From Pleodorina starrii (Eukaryota; Chlorophyta; Chlorophyceae; Chlamydomonadales; Volvocaceae), in the NCBI GenBank assembly GCA_030267565.1, contig BRXU01000006.1:3088001-3152000 (forward strand): DNA of 64,000 nt, in the 5' to 3' direction. Position 1 is the first letter of the stretch, and each line of letters opens with the position of its first letter. A program made the translations under genes and the position numbers. A model generated the notes under the pieces. That model was not told the DNA's origin. It worked only from the letters and a program-made list of their open reading frames with translations, and searched no databases. Positions 1 through 10,466 of this stretch are shown here, one piece after another.

Positions 1-182
1 TGCCCAATTCGTGCTGAACAACTGCCCTGTCGCGTATCAGTTAGGCACTTCGCTAAAGTGATCTGCAGACTGTGCGGTACAGCTGCTGGCTCATATGTAT
101 CTAACAAACGAAGTTAGCCAGCGCAATTGATGGTGACACGAAACACCGCGGACCGCGCCGCTCGAGGCGACCAAAAACACAC

Positions 183-308
183 CTGCAATTGAAGCCGCGT
201 CTTGACCATATCAACAGGATATGTAACAGCCTCAGCTACCATCGCAGCGGAGCACGTCAAGCCCAGCTTTAGGGCTGCTCTCGTAACATGCTTCCTTTCT
301 TTGCTCAT
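183..308 (-). CDS. Mitochondrial carrier (SLC25) protein, first exon only
   Basis: The exon opens at an ATG (308) and ends at a CAG|GTGTGT donor (183/182); the rest of the gene lies left of the window. The 42 residues include AVTYPVDMVKTRLQLQ, the first Px[DE]xx[KR]x[KR] signature of the mitochondrial carrier family, preceded by a hydrophobic segment that would be transmembrane helix 1. Family members exchange metabolites or protons across the inner mitochondrial membrane. The start of the motif resembles the UCP4/5 and dicarboxylate carrier branch, but one repeat is too little to name the substrate. A start further upstream at non-ATG codons is possible but not needed. Confidence 0.75.
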
Positions 309-1388
309 TTGTTCAGATAATTTTATTTCCAATCTACTATATTTTGTGGAGGGTTGCCCTTGAAAGAGCGATCAAGGCTTCAAAAGTCTCCGGGCCTCTG
401 ACAAGTCTTACAACGGACAACGGTTCAGTTGGTGTCCAACCGCTCGTGCGATGTCCACCGGTCTTAGGAGTGACGAGCTGACGGATGCAACGAGACCCCA
501 ATGCTTGACACAAAGCTGCGCCCCCCCCTTTCCTACGGGCTCCAGCCTCTATGTGGACAACCTCCCCTTTTGGTGCTTGGCTTCATGGGGCCTTCTGAGA
601 GCTGCCTTCGGACACATCCCGTTGAGCTCCTTGGGGTAACAACCAGAACCCCTGCTCGATACAAGAGGACGCCGTGCACGTCCAGCACAGCCAAAGAGCT
701 TTCTTACAAAGCTACCAGTCGCATGTCCAGCTTTGGCCGCGTTCGGGCTCTGCCAAGCAATCTGCTCGTGCGCCGAGTGCGCGTTCCCGCCCAGCCCAGG
801 TCATCACCCAGCCATGTCCCCAGCCAAAGGCCGCTTCCGCTCCCAACATCACCGTTGGCACGGGTGGTCGAATGCAAGCTCCAAAAACACAAAAATGGGC
901 ACGTAACAACGCAACGCCCTGGAGACAAGTGCCGCAGCTGCCAGCCGCTGCCTTATTTCCTCCCGTTTAGGCACGAGAGGCACGCAATAGCCGGCGGCGC
1001 CAATCCTATGCGAGGCAGCAGGCTCAGAAGTCCACGCTGTCTGTCCTCGAATACCAGTACGGAAGCGGCCCACCGTTGGCCCACCGTTCAGCGACCATCA
1101 TCGCGGGTCGCCGTTCATCACTCTAACACACACCAGTCAACTCATCACAAAACCCTCAAGACGCCGACGCGGCGTCAACGCTCATCATTGCATACGTTAA
1201 CACTTGCCAAAAACGTGTCATCAGACTACGAACATCCAAAACGTTGGGTGATTGTGCAGGCAGACAAAGTTCTGCATGCAAGCTGGGGTTGAAAGCCCCT
1301 TGCACATCAATGGAGACCCCTGCAAAACACTCGCGCTATGCCAAACCCGTCAGTTGCGGGGTGCCAAGCGTTCTAGCCCCCCTATACC
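309..1388. other. Intergenic: carrier 5' flank and IF-1 3' flank
   Basis: The stretch separates the 5' end of the carrier gene from the 3' end of IF-1, both on the minus strand, so it should hold the carrier promoter and the IF-1 3' untranslated region. Open frames on both strands overlap each other, have biased composition and show no recognisable motif. No RNA gene or mobile element is seen. Confidence 0.5.
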
Positions 1389-2000
1389 CTACTTCTGCGC
1401 TGCAGGCGGGTTCGCCTCCCCGGGCTTGTGGCGTAGCGTGATACGGCCCTTGGTCAGGTCGTACGGGCTGAGCTCCACCGTCACCTTATCACCCACGACC
1501 ACCTTGATCCTGTTCTGGCGAATCTTTCCAGACAGATGCGCGATGATGCTCACCCCATTCTCCAGCTTGACCTGGAACATCCCGTTCGACAGGTCCTTAA
1601 GCACTTCGCCCGTGATGTCGACCATCTTCTTGACCTTTTTCTTTCCGGCGCGAGGAGGGGGAGTGCCCGCTTGGTTCGCAACCGCACGGACCAGCAGCGC
1701 ATTCGCGTACTCGGAAGACGCCTGGAGCGCAGAGCAAAGGCTTAACGTGGGCAGGCCGTCCCCTGTATCCTGCTGCTTCTTGCAAGCTTCTACAAATACC
1801 TTTGAGGTTGGATGCACCGGCGAGCGAGCTATGCGGAGCGCCACCGGCCGCACGTTTGGAACGAAGCAGCGGAAACCGGCATTCTGCAGAACATGAATAA
1901 TATAAGCAATTTTGCACATGTTGATGATGAAACACTGGCAAACAGTGGTTCTTGCCTTGGCCGGAGTCCGCTGCTGCTGGGAAAGTTGACAAGCTTGCAT
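1389..2000 (-). CDS. infA: Translation initiation factor IF-1, chloroplast type, nuclear-encoded
   Basis: A 203-residue frame from an ATG at 2000. Residues about 126-193 are a complete bacterial-type IF-1 OB (S1-like) fold: [30 protein letters not shown] and [15 protein letters not shown] are the family hallmarks. IF-1 binds the A site of the 30S subunit during initiation. The 125-residue N-terminal extension, Arg/Ala/Ser-containing with few acids, is suited to an organelle transit peptide; plastid loss of infA with nuclear relocation is known in plants and algae. Possible splice sites within the extension (for example an AG before Asn-Ala-Gly-Phe-Arg) mean the true N-terminus may be shorter. 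A mitochondrial destination is less likely but not excluded. Confidence 0.88.
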   Translation of the reverse strand: MQACQLSQQQRTPAKARTTVCQCFIINMCKIAYIIHVLQNAGFRCFVPNVRPVALRIARSPVHPTSKVFVEACKKQQDTGDGLPTLSLCSALQASSEYANALLVRAVANQAGTPPPRAGKKKVKKMVDITGEVLKDLSNGMFQVKLENGVSIIAHLSGKIRQNRIKVVVGDKVTVELSPYDLTKGRITLRHKPGEANPPAAQK

Positions 2001-3979
2001 TCCCTAGATGCTGTCTGAAATTTGGCCGAATTTAATAGCGAATTGTGGGTTTTCTAGGGATATGCGGGGGGCAATAGTCGCCGGCTATCCGTGTCCTTGC
2101 ATGGATCCGCGCGCACGTACGACCGTGTCGTACTATCCTTGTCAGCTGGTTTACCGCCCTCACCCAGTTTCCCTTCCTGACGGCTTTATGTTCCTTCAAA
2201 TCCGCTCCACAATTGCAACGGCAGATAGAGCATGGCTGCCTGCGACGTCAGCACGCCTTGGCGCCCGGTCAAGGCATACACACGGGACGTGTGCTGCGGG
2301 CGGAATGCGGCAGCGACCCACAGTGACGGGATACGGATACGCCTGGGAGCGGGCGCGGGTCTGGTGTGGACAATGTTTCATTACAGAGCGTAGGCAATCG
2401 CCTGCTGGCTGCCGGGCTCGGGTGCGGCCCTGGCGTCACAGGCGTAATACTTGCTGGCACGTGGCAGCATCATTTCACATCCCCTTAAGAACGGCGTGCG
2501 TTATTGAACCACTTATGGCAGGCATTATAGCCGAGACTTGTCACCCATCATGGGGCCACGAAAGTCACCCGTGACCCTCACTGGCAAAGCGTCCCATCCG
2601 GAACCGCGTAGATACCTAACCCCTTGGCTCCCGAGGACGCAAGAGCTGCAATGACGCTCCTTTGCCCTGCACGCATCAACTAATAATCAACCAACCAACG
2701 AACCAGTCAACCAAATTTCCAACCCAACCACTCCATACTGGCAACATCTTCCCCCAGGCTTACATTCCCCCCAAAGACGCTCCTCTTCGTTCCAGCTGTT
2801 CATTCCATCCATTGCGACGCCGCGTTTCCCTTCCGCGTTGGCAGAAGGCGCGAGGCGCCAACACGCGACATCATGCGCGCGCCAAACCAAACACACAACG
2901 CAACGCAATGCGACACTCGTTTTCCCTTACCCTCCTCCCTCGCCCCATCAATGGCTTCCTCCGCACCTTGGCCCCTGCATCCGGCACCCACCATCACGCC
3001 CCGCTGCTGCTGTTGCTGGCGGCACGCTTGACTGGCCAACCAACACCGAACCACATCTGGAGCCCCTCCCCCTCACCCCACAAGCGAACGGCGACAACGA
3101 CGGACAGCGTTATGGCGCAAATACTTTCGTCTTTCTTTCTTGTCTTGGTAACCGGGCCCGCGCGCGCGGTGCCGCGGCCGCTCGAGACGAAACGAAACGT
3201 TGGCAGGACATTAATGGGATGAAAGGCCCGGCACCGCGCGCGCGCCTGGGCGCGCCCACGCGGCGCCCAGCTTCCTCAGTAGTAGTAATGTACGGCAAGG
3301 AAATACGCAAGCACAGGGTCTACAGATATTAGCGCACCATCGACCCTTTTCTTCCTCTCATGCAGCAATCTGGACATACAGGCAGGCAGCCAGCCAGACA
3401 GAGGGTACACACATATATCGACATATGTGTGCACCGTGTGTGCACACGGGCAGGCGGTACGCACCGTATGTGAGTACGGCAGGCAGTACATACCGTATGT
3501 GCAGACGGCGCCGCTGCGCTGGCGACGCCCCCATTTAGGGACCCCGGATGGCGGCAGCCAGCAAGGCAACAGCCCGCCGCCGCCGCCGCCACTCGCAGCA
3601 CCGCGAGGTGGCAGTTTCTTTCCCCACAAACAAACAAGCAAAAGCGCCTCTTGTGCATGTTACCCCCCTTGCTTCCCCAGGCATATGCAACCACACGCAC
3701 GGAAGACTGCTAGCTTTGGGAAAATGACCTTATATTCTCACGAGTCAATCCACAGCAACTTCGGCACGCGGCGGCATGCGACGGTGCGACGGTGGAAACG
3801 GCGTGACGCTGTGCGTAATGCCTTGGGGTGGGGCGCAAAGCCGTTTCCTGTATTTCGGCTGTAGGTCGCCCTATCCTGACCACCGCACATCCCCGCGACA
3901 TAACCACCAGGCATGGAAATAATCGGCGACAACGGACCGCGTCTGAAGCCAGGATGCCTCGCCTCGCGTCAGAGGTCCC

Positions 3980-4019
3980 CAGAGAGAGAGTATGTGTGTG
4001 TGTGTGTTTGTGTGTGTGT
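3980..4019. repeat. Dinucleotide microsatellite (GA)n-(GT)n
   Basis: A short AGAGAGAG run is followed directly by an almost perfect TG run with one TTT interruption. Confidence 0.9.
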
Positions 4020-4304
4020 CTCCCGCGTCGCCGCAACCGCTGCCGGACGCGCCCCTCCGATGTTCGTCGCTCCCCCCAGGGCCGACCCTGCTGCAGCGCG
4101 CCTCCCAACACGCCCACCATGCGCCCTGCTCTCAATACACGGTGCGCATCTGACCTCCCCCAAACCCCCCCAACCCCCACCATATACATTCGTTGCGCAT
4201 TGCATAATTTGCATTGCAACTGCAAATTGTTGTAGCGCCTCCTCAAACCCATCGCCGCCGCCGCCGCCGCCCGCCCCAGTAGCCGAAACACTCCGCCAGC
4301 CGCC

Positions 4305-4374
4305 GACCCGAGGGTCCACAATGCCGACCCGCGGATCCGTCGAACCATGGGTCCGCGCCGCCGACCCGCGGGTC
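4305..4374. repeat. Cluster of GACCCNNGGGTC palindromes
   Basis: GACCCGAGGGTC at 4305-4316 and GACCCGCGGGTC at 4363-4374, with a one-base variant (GACCCGCGGATC) at 4326-4337 and a partial copy near 4343. The same 12-mer family recurs at 20719, 26200, 26912, 30587, 48739 and 48831. Confidence 0.8.
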
Positions 4375-4421
4375 CGCCTGGTGGCCGTCATGCCTCCAAC
4401 TGCCCACTGCTGCCAGCCGCT

Positions 4422-6123
4422 CTACATAATGGTACAGCACTGCGGCGCCTCGTGTGTCCCCTCCACCACCTTTCCATTCTGAGGCGCGGTGGCCGTCTTC
4501 TCAATCTTCTCCACGTCAATCTTGCCTGCAAGGCGGAAGGCCGGCGGGGGGCGGAGGGCGAAGGGGGGTGGGGGGTGGGTAAAGTGGGTTCGGGGTGCAT
4601 GAATTGCGAGTCAGTGCCTCTCCCTCTTCACGCCCCCCCGGTCAGAGAGGGAGAGAGGGAGCGCTACATATCCCAGAAACACCCAAGGAATCATTGGGGC
4701 GGGGCGGGGAGCAGGCAGCCAGTCAGCACCCGCAAGGCCGATTTACCGGTACACATCGCCCTGCGTTGGCGTCGGGCACCACCGCGCGCCCCGCCCTCGG
4801 CTCCTGCTGCTGTTGCCAAAGCCGAGGGGCCCGGCACGCCCCCCCCCCGCCCCCGCCCAGCCCTGAACCGCCCCCCTGAACGAGTCGGCGAGGCCCTCCT
4901 CCCCTGCCGCCCCTTTCCCGCACCTTTATATCGCTCCGGGTCAAACAGCGGCCTCACGCCGATGAGCACCCCCGCCGCATCGTCGATCAGCTCCTGCGTA
5001 ACGCCCATCTCCTTCAGGGAGTCCACAAAGTGACCTGCGGGAGGTGACATCGGGGGTGCAGGGGGGGGGAGGGTGCCGGGGGGGGGTAATTAAAACGGCC
5101 CGGGACGAGGGAACGCGGCGGGGGGGGTGGCCGCGGCGCAGAACACGGCGTGGGGGCCCGCCACACAACGTGCCGCCACGCAGCGCGTGCCGCGTGACGT
5201 GGCCCACACGACGGGCCTGGCACGGAGGTGACATCAGGCCAGTGAGCCATGCGGGCCAACCCAGACGCGCCAGGCCGGGCCGGGCAGCCTCCCCACCCCC
5301 ATCCCCATCCCAATCTCCGGGATGTGGGACAGAACACTCTGCGGGTGCTACCGAGGTCAGCGGGCCGTGATTTGGGTGCACGCGAAAGCGCCCGGGCCGT
5401 ACGCCCGCCTGGTGTGTGGTTCGCTGTGGGCCCACGGTGCCAACCCTGCCCTGCCGCCCTACCCGCCTCCGCCCACGGCGCCAACCCTACCTGCCACTTT
5501 GTCAAAGTGCAACAGATTCAGTCCCCTGTTGATGATGAGGTGCGCGTGGCCCATGACGATATCTGGCGGGCGGGTTGCGTTGGCGGGGCGGCAGAGGGGG
5601 GTTGGGTTGCGAGATACTCCGGGAGGCACCGGGGTAACAGGCTGACAGCAACGAGTGCAGGCCCCAATCCTGGCCACGCTCCCCCACGCCGGATGCCGGA
5701 GGCATCGAGAGGGCGACCCAGGGTCGGCCGCTGCGATTTGTTTTGCCACCCGAAACTGAGAACCCGAAACCGAGAAGGCGGAATTGCAGCTTGTGCCCGG
5801 GATGGCTGGGGGCGCACGACACAGCCACGTGGCCTGATGTGTGTAGTACGATCGAATTGGAGTCCCCGGTTCAGGCGGCGCCGTGCGACGCTGCTGCAAC
5901 GCTTCAGCACGAAGGGCTTACCCTTGCCATGGTAGTGGCTGGTTGCGCCAAAGGCGTACGCCAGAAACCGGTTCTGTTTGGCGATGAGCGTAACCATGTC
6001 CACCCCTTGGAAGAAGGGCGCCAAGTCCGGGTCTCCCATGAGCTTTTTGTAGAATATGTCTACGGTGGCTGCAACTGCAGCTGCGCCGCCCAACTTAGCA
6101 TGGAGGGTGGCCCTCGCGGTCAT
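4422..6123 (-). CDS. THB: Truncated (2/2) haemoglobin, group 1, with possible C-terminal CaaX box
   Basis: Four exons, 6123-5922, 5562-5491, 5034-4924 and 4525-4422, join in phase to 162 residues. Visible globin features are the N-terminal LHAKLGG, Tyr25 in FYKKLMGDPDL (B10 position), SHYHGK followed by the AHL helix, and His86 in LLHFDKVAGHF, the expected proximal haem ligand, as in TrHb1 proteins. Such proteins bind haem, oxygen and NO; in Chlamydomonas relatives they act in NO and nitrogen signalling. After the globin fold comes a roughly 35-residue hydrophilic tail ending Cys-Cys-Thr-Ile-Met, which fits a CaaX prenylation site (C159-T-I-M) with an adjacent Cys. The last exon is inferred from GCAG/GT sites and phase, not from homology. 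The start is the first in-frame ATG before LHAKLGG. Confidence 0.85.
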
Positions 6124-7680
6124 CGGTCGGTGCGGGCTGCTTGCATTTGCACTGGCAGCAGCCTGCGCAGAACACACAGCTGCGCTCTGGATGCGGACAT
6201 CGGCTGCGTTGAGCGGTAATTAACAGCGGCGCTCGGGCGTTTCGGGACGCTCAAGGAGAGAGAACCAGAGAGACGCCGAACAACGCCAGTCTACCAAGGA
6301 CATTGTGGATATTCATTCTGCCTTAATGCTCCATATGAACAGACGTATCGGCATTCCACTTGCGCGGCGCATCCGCACTTACTGTGTGGTTCGTTGACGA
6401 GACCGAACTCTTCGCTTGCGCTCCATCTGCTCCAGAATATAATGGGTTGGCTGCCTTGCCATTTTGCGCGGACATTTGGCCGCGAATAACTTTCGCAGCG
6501 TCGTCTATGCAAGCTTGCGGTGGTTGGCCAGACTCCTTGTGTGTAAATAGAGGAGGATACACGTTACTTGTGTCGCCAAGTGGCAGATTTTGTGAATAAT
6601 CACGTAAGAGAATTACGTACAGTACACTGACCCACCGCAAAGAGAGAGCAAGCCACGGCAGGGTTGACTGTTACAAGCTTTGCAAGTGAGTGCTGAAGAA
6701 AATACTACAAGCCACGAGCGCGCATATCCCGGAGATCGGTGCCGTCCCTGTTTCTGCAGTATGCTGTCCGGTACAACGGTCTGCACGGCCATGCGCGGCT
6801 GATACGCTCCTCAGGCGATCTCGTGTTTTGTTGTAACAAAAATGGCGAACTTGTTTCCCTTAAGGCAGCTTGTGCAGAGAGCCGTGCGTGGCTATCTTGT
6901 CGGTGCCAATCGTCTGCGTCAGGTGTCCGGTCCAATCGAACCTGTATCAGCCTTGAATATTTGGGCATCGCGTGGGCAGTAAAGGTTAATGCATGTCCGC
7001 GCTCGTGCGCGCTCATCGCCTCGCATTCTGCTGGTGCGCAGCGGCGGGCGCTAGCCTTTTGGTGCGAGTGCCCTGCACGCACAACCGCACTCCCAGATCA
7101 ATATTCCATGCTGATCATGGGCCGCGCCGTGAAACACTTCGCGCATGCATGTATGTCGGGCTACCAGTCTCAGGTATGTATGTACCGGCTGGTCAGGTAC
7201 GTACAGTCGTGCAGCAGGGTGCAGTAGTGCACGTGTCAGGCGTGCGCCATACTTATAACACATCCGGCAGCTGAGTCGCTTAAAGGCGTGCCGTATCCGT
7301 ATGGGAGGGATATCCTGGCTGTCGCAGCAGGTTCGATCCAGCCACGGTGGCTGGGATGGATTCGGCCACCGACGGCTACCGCTGCTGCAGTGCGTGGCGT
7401 TTGCGTGGCTGGGTCGGCTTCCGGCAGGTGCCAGGCGCAGTGTCCGACGATCTGCCGCGAGATATTCGCTCAGGTTTCGACCCTAAGTCTGCCCTATGAC
7501 TGCCCTACCCTAACACCGAGTCTCCAAAGACGGCAATACGATCTACAAAACACATGCTTTGTATGAAAGTATGTACAGTTTACTGAAGTATGCCAGTGAT
7601 CATGCATTTATCCCTTGATGGCGATCGCGCCAATCGCCACGTCGCCCTCGCTGTCCGGCATGTCCACCCCGCTTGGCCGT
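6124..7680. other. Intergenic: no supported gene
   Basis: This contains the haemoglobin 5' flank. A minus-strand frame at about 6640-6323 and a plus-strand frame at 6739-7227 are open, but they lack an ATG in context, motifs or splice support. Composition is less GC-rich than in the flanking genes. Nothing else was recognised. Confidence 0.45.
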
Positions 7681-9306
7681 CGCCTAAACCTCGTGCGAGT
7701 TCAAAAGGGCCCGATGCCATGTGCCAACGGTCGCGTGAGAAACCTGCACCAAGTTGCTCTATTCACCAATATCTTTACATGTAGGTAAAGTTTGTTACTT
7801 CAATTGTAAGACTGCAAAGTTAGATTTTCAAACGCCGACAAATTAAGGCGACCCCACATCACCCGCACAAGCCGCACTTCTACACCATAGAGAAGGCTTT
7901 GTGTTATTTAATAACCTAGTGGGACGCAGAATATTACTCGTAGCGCCGATCCCGAGCGTCCCAACCCGCCGGCGCCGCTGCCACCACCGTCGTCGTCGAA
8001 GCCGTCGTCATATGCACCAGCGGCGGCGTACGCGCCATCGCCCCTCGAAACGCCTGCTGGAGACATGCTCCTGGACCGCTTTGGGGCAGAGACCGGGGCG
8101 CCAGTGGGAAGCTGACGACCGCCACCGCCATACGAGCTGCTTGCCAGCGGCATTGCCCGGCGGAAAGTGGCATAGTGCCCAGCGGCGTTGCTGGGGCCAG
8201 CACCTGCGGCCCCGGGCGGGCGCCCAGCGGCGGCAAACTGCGCCACTGGTGGGCGACGGGGCGGGGGCGCACTCGCTGCGGGTTGTGTACCACGGCCAAC
8301 GCCCGGCTGGCGAGGGGGCGGCTCCGCTCGCAGGTTTACTCCAGTACGGTAAAAGAGCGAACCTGCCACGGGCTGCGTGCCGCTGCCAGTTCCAGCAGGT
8401 GGCCCAGGTGGCGCCAATGGTCGCCTCTGGTCTTGTCGCTGAAGGTGTGACACCCCAGCGCCGCCCAGACGAGCGCCAGTGCCAGCGCTTCCTGGCTGTG
8501 GTCCTCCGCCACTGACCTGTTGCTGCCGAAAGCGCATAAAATCTTGGAAAGTCTGCTCGTCCATGTCCACCCGATGACCTTGCGCTGTGGGCGAGACGAC
8601 CTGCGTAATCTCGACGTCCGAGTCGACACCTCCCGCTTCGGCGTTGTCGCCATGGCCTACATGGGGAAACATCACGGAGCGTGCGCAGTGAACGTCGGCG
8701 TCAGTGGCTGCGGGAGTTCTGGCAGCGCGGGTAACTCTTGGGGAGGTTACAGTTTCCTTCGGGCGGACACGGCTCGTCATATCTGCTCTCTGTCGGGTAA
8801 AATCCAAGTACCAATACTACCAAGTAACACCTTCGCCCACCTTCGAATTCTTCTCGCGTCGTGTCCTCTGCGGCATGGCCTCGGTGTGACGACCCGCCGC
8901 CGTGGCGTAGCGACATCCTGGCAGGTCCGGCAGGCGTTTCGAGGGGCGATGGCGCGTACGCCGCCGCTGGTGCATATGACGACGGCTTCGACGACGACGG
9001 TGGTGGCAGCGGCGCCGGCGGGTTGGGACGCTCGGGATCGGCGCTACGAGTAATATTCTGCGTCCCACTAGGTTATTAAATAACACAAAAGCCTTCTCTA
9101 TGGTGTAGAAGTGCGGCTTGTGCGGGTGATGTGGGGTCGCCTTAATTTGTCGGCGTTTGAAAATCTAACTTTGCAGTCTTACAATTGAAGTAACAAACTT
9201 TACCTACATGTAAAGATATTGGTAAATAGAGCAACCTGGTGCAGGTTTGTCAGGTGACCGTTGGCACATGGCATCGGGCCCTTTGAACTCGCACGAGGTT
9301 TAGGCG
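7681..9306. mobile_element. Long inverted repeat (foldback) element, 377-base arms
   Basis: The left arm (7681-8057) is the reverse complement of the right arm (8930-9306). The inner ~200 bases differ by about one indel and the outer part by scattered substitutions. The 872-base centre (8058-8929) is unique. A minus-strand frame runs from the centre into the left arm, and its C-terminal coding sequence is therefore also present in the right arm on the other strand. No target-site duplication or family terminus was identified, so it may be a foldback transposon or simply an inverted duplication. A transcript across it would form a very long hairpin. Confidence 0.8.
7908..8780 (-). CDS. Hypothetical Pro/Gly-rich protein inside the inverted repeat
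   Basis: A 290-residue frame from an ATG at 8780. The N-terminal part is acidic, with EITQVVSPTAQGH and DEQTFQDFMRFRQQQ that could be a short helix; the rest is Pro/Gly/Ala-rich, with SAPKRSRSMSP near residue 240 and an Asp-Gly-rich end. The last ~60 codons lie in the left arm of the inverted repeat. I do not recognise a family. It may be an element-encoded protein or an open frame kept by composition alone. Confidence 0.35.
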   Translation of the reverse strand: MTSRVRPKETVTSPRVTRAARTPAATDADVHCARSVMFPHVGHGDNAEAGGVDSDVEITQVVSPTAQGHRVDMDEQTFQDFMRFRQQQVSGGGPQPGSAGTGARLGGAGVSHLQRQDQRRPLAPPGPPAGTGSGTQPVAGSLFYRTGVNLRAEPPPRQPGVGRGTQPAASAPPPRRPPVAQFAAAGRPPGAAGAGPSNAAGHYATFRRAMPLASSSYGGGGRQLPTGAPVSAPKRSRSMSPAGVSRGDGAYAAAGAYDDGFDDDGGGSGAGGLGRSGSALRVIFCVPLGY

Positions 9307-10466
9307 AAGCCGCCCCAGCTTGCCCAGCCCGACGCCAGAGGTGATTAATGCATTGACCTTTTTTGAAAACAACTTTCAAGATATTTTGGGAACATGTAAA
9401 ATTGCTTCAATTTTACCGAAAAGCATTACGGTTGGTCTCGGGACGCGCCAAACCGTTATAACGGTTTCTTGCGCTTTAAGCTTTACGTAGATTATTGTCC
9501 AGAAGTTCTATTACGCCGTAAGTTTCCATCCCTAATTAACAGTCCAGGTCCTTGCCATGCGTGGCCCTGCAACGTACAGCGCTGCCTTACATACCGGTAA
9601 TAATAACCAGCAGAAGGCTTCCATCCAGTCAGCAGCAGTACGGTACAAAGTACAAGTAGGACGCAAAATAAGAGTCTGTCAGGTTATTTTATGGTCTCAG
9701 AACCAATTCCGGGTATGCGTATACCGAGTTACCGACCCAAAACGTGTACGAGCGTGGCTACCCAGATAACAACGGGGGCATCGAAACGATACCGTCAAAT
9801 GATAGGAAGAACAAGGAATAATAGCTATGGCAAAGCGAAAAGCGTCAGGGGTACAGAGAAAACAGCTCCCAACCACATCGGGGCGACGTACTCCGCGTAC
9901 ACCATCGGTTGTGAAGGCCGCCAAAAGCCGCAGTGCTACCTGATAATGACGGCCTGTAGACAGATACCACTGATCATCAGCGAGTGCAGGCCTTTGCCGA
10001 ACATTGCACTATTGGCTGATGCCACCGTGCGTCATTCATTGGCACGCACCGCCACTGACGCGAGTAGTGCGTGGCGGACGAGTGAGGGCAGACGCCACTA
10101 CAGCTGCACGGCGGCTTGCAACCTGCAGCAGGGCGCCGAGCGAGTTGGGCAACGTACGGGTTCGTTGGGCACGCCGGGCAGACGGGAGGCGAGCCCGGCT
10201 GGCTGCTGCGGGCACAGGCAGACAATTGATTAATTACAGACGGTGCAGCAATCAGCTGAGCAGGACGGACACCAAGCAGAGCGCCGCACGCACAGAAGGC
10301 AGAGCGGAAGGCACGACCCGCCAACAAAACGGGTATATAACAAGTAAGGGACCGAGCTGAACGGCGAAGGAACGGACCACGGTCCCGCCTTTGAAGCAAG
10401 GCCCCTCCCGCCGATTGGTCAACAGCTAGCCCCTCCGGCACCTCACTGCGCACCTCTGCACGGACC
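9307..10466. other. Intergenic: no supported gene
   Basis: The first ~230 bases are comparatively AT-rich (TTTTTTGAAAAC, TTTTACCG) and the remainder GC-rich. Open frames are short and mutually overlapping. Nothing was recognised. Confidence 0.45.

Larger units (their letters stand above)
2001..4421. other. Intergenic: IF-1 5' flank and haemoglobin 3' flank
   Basis: No gene is supported here. The sequence is low-complexity in places (Pro/His-coding C-rich stretches, repeats of CCAAC, GTACGG and GTGTGCACAC around 3420-3510). It should contain the IF-1 promoter next to 2001 and the haemoglobin 3' untranslated region near 4422. Frames up to about 210 codons exist on both strands but are mutually overlapping shadows. 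Several GACCC/GGGTC palindromes cluster at 4305-4374. Confidence 0.5.

Noticed and set aside
6323..7227. Frames between the haemoglobin gene and the inverted repeat, one of them with a plausible soluble composition
   Set aside because: The leftmost has no ATG start, neither has a motif or matching exons, so I could not support a gene.
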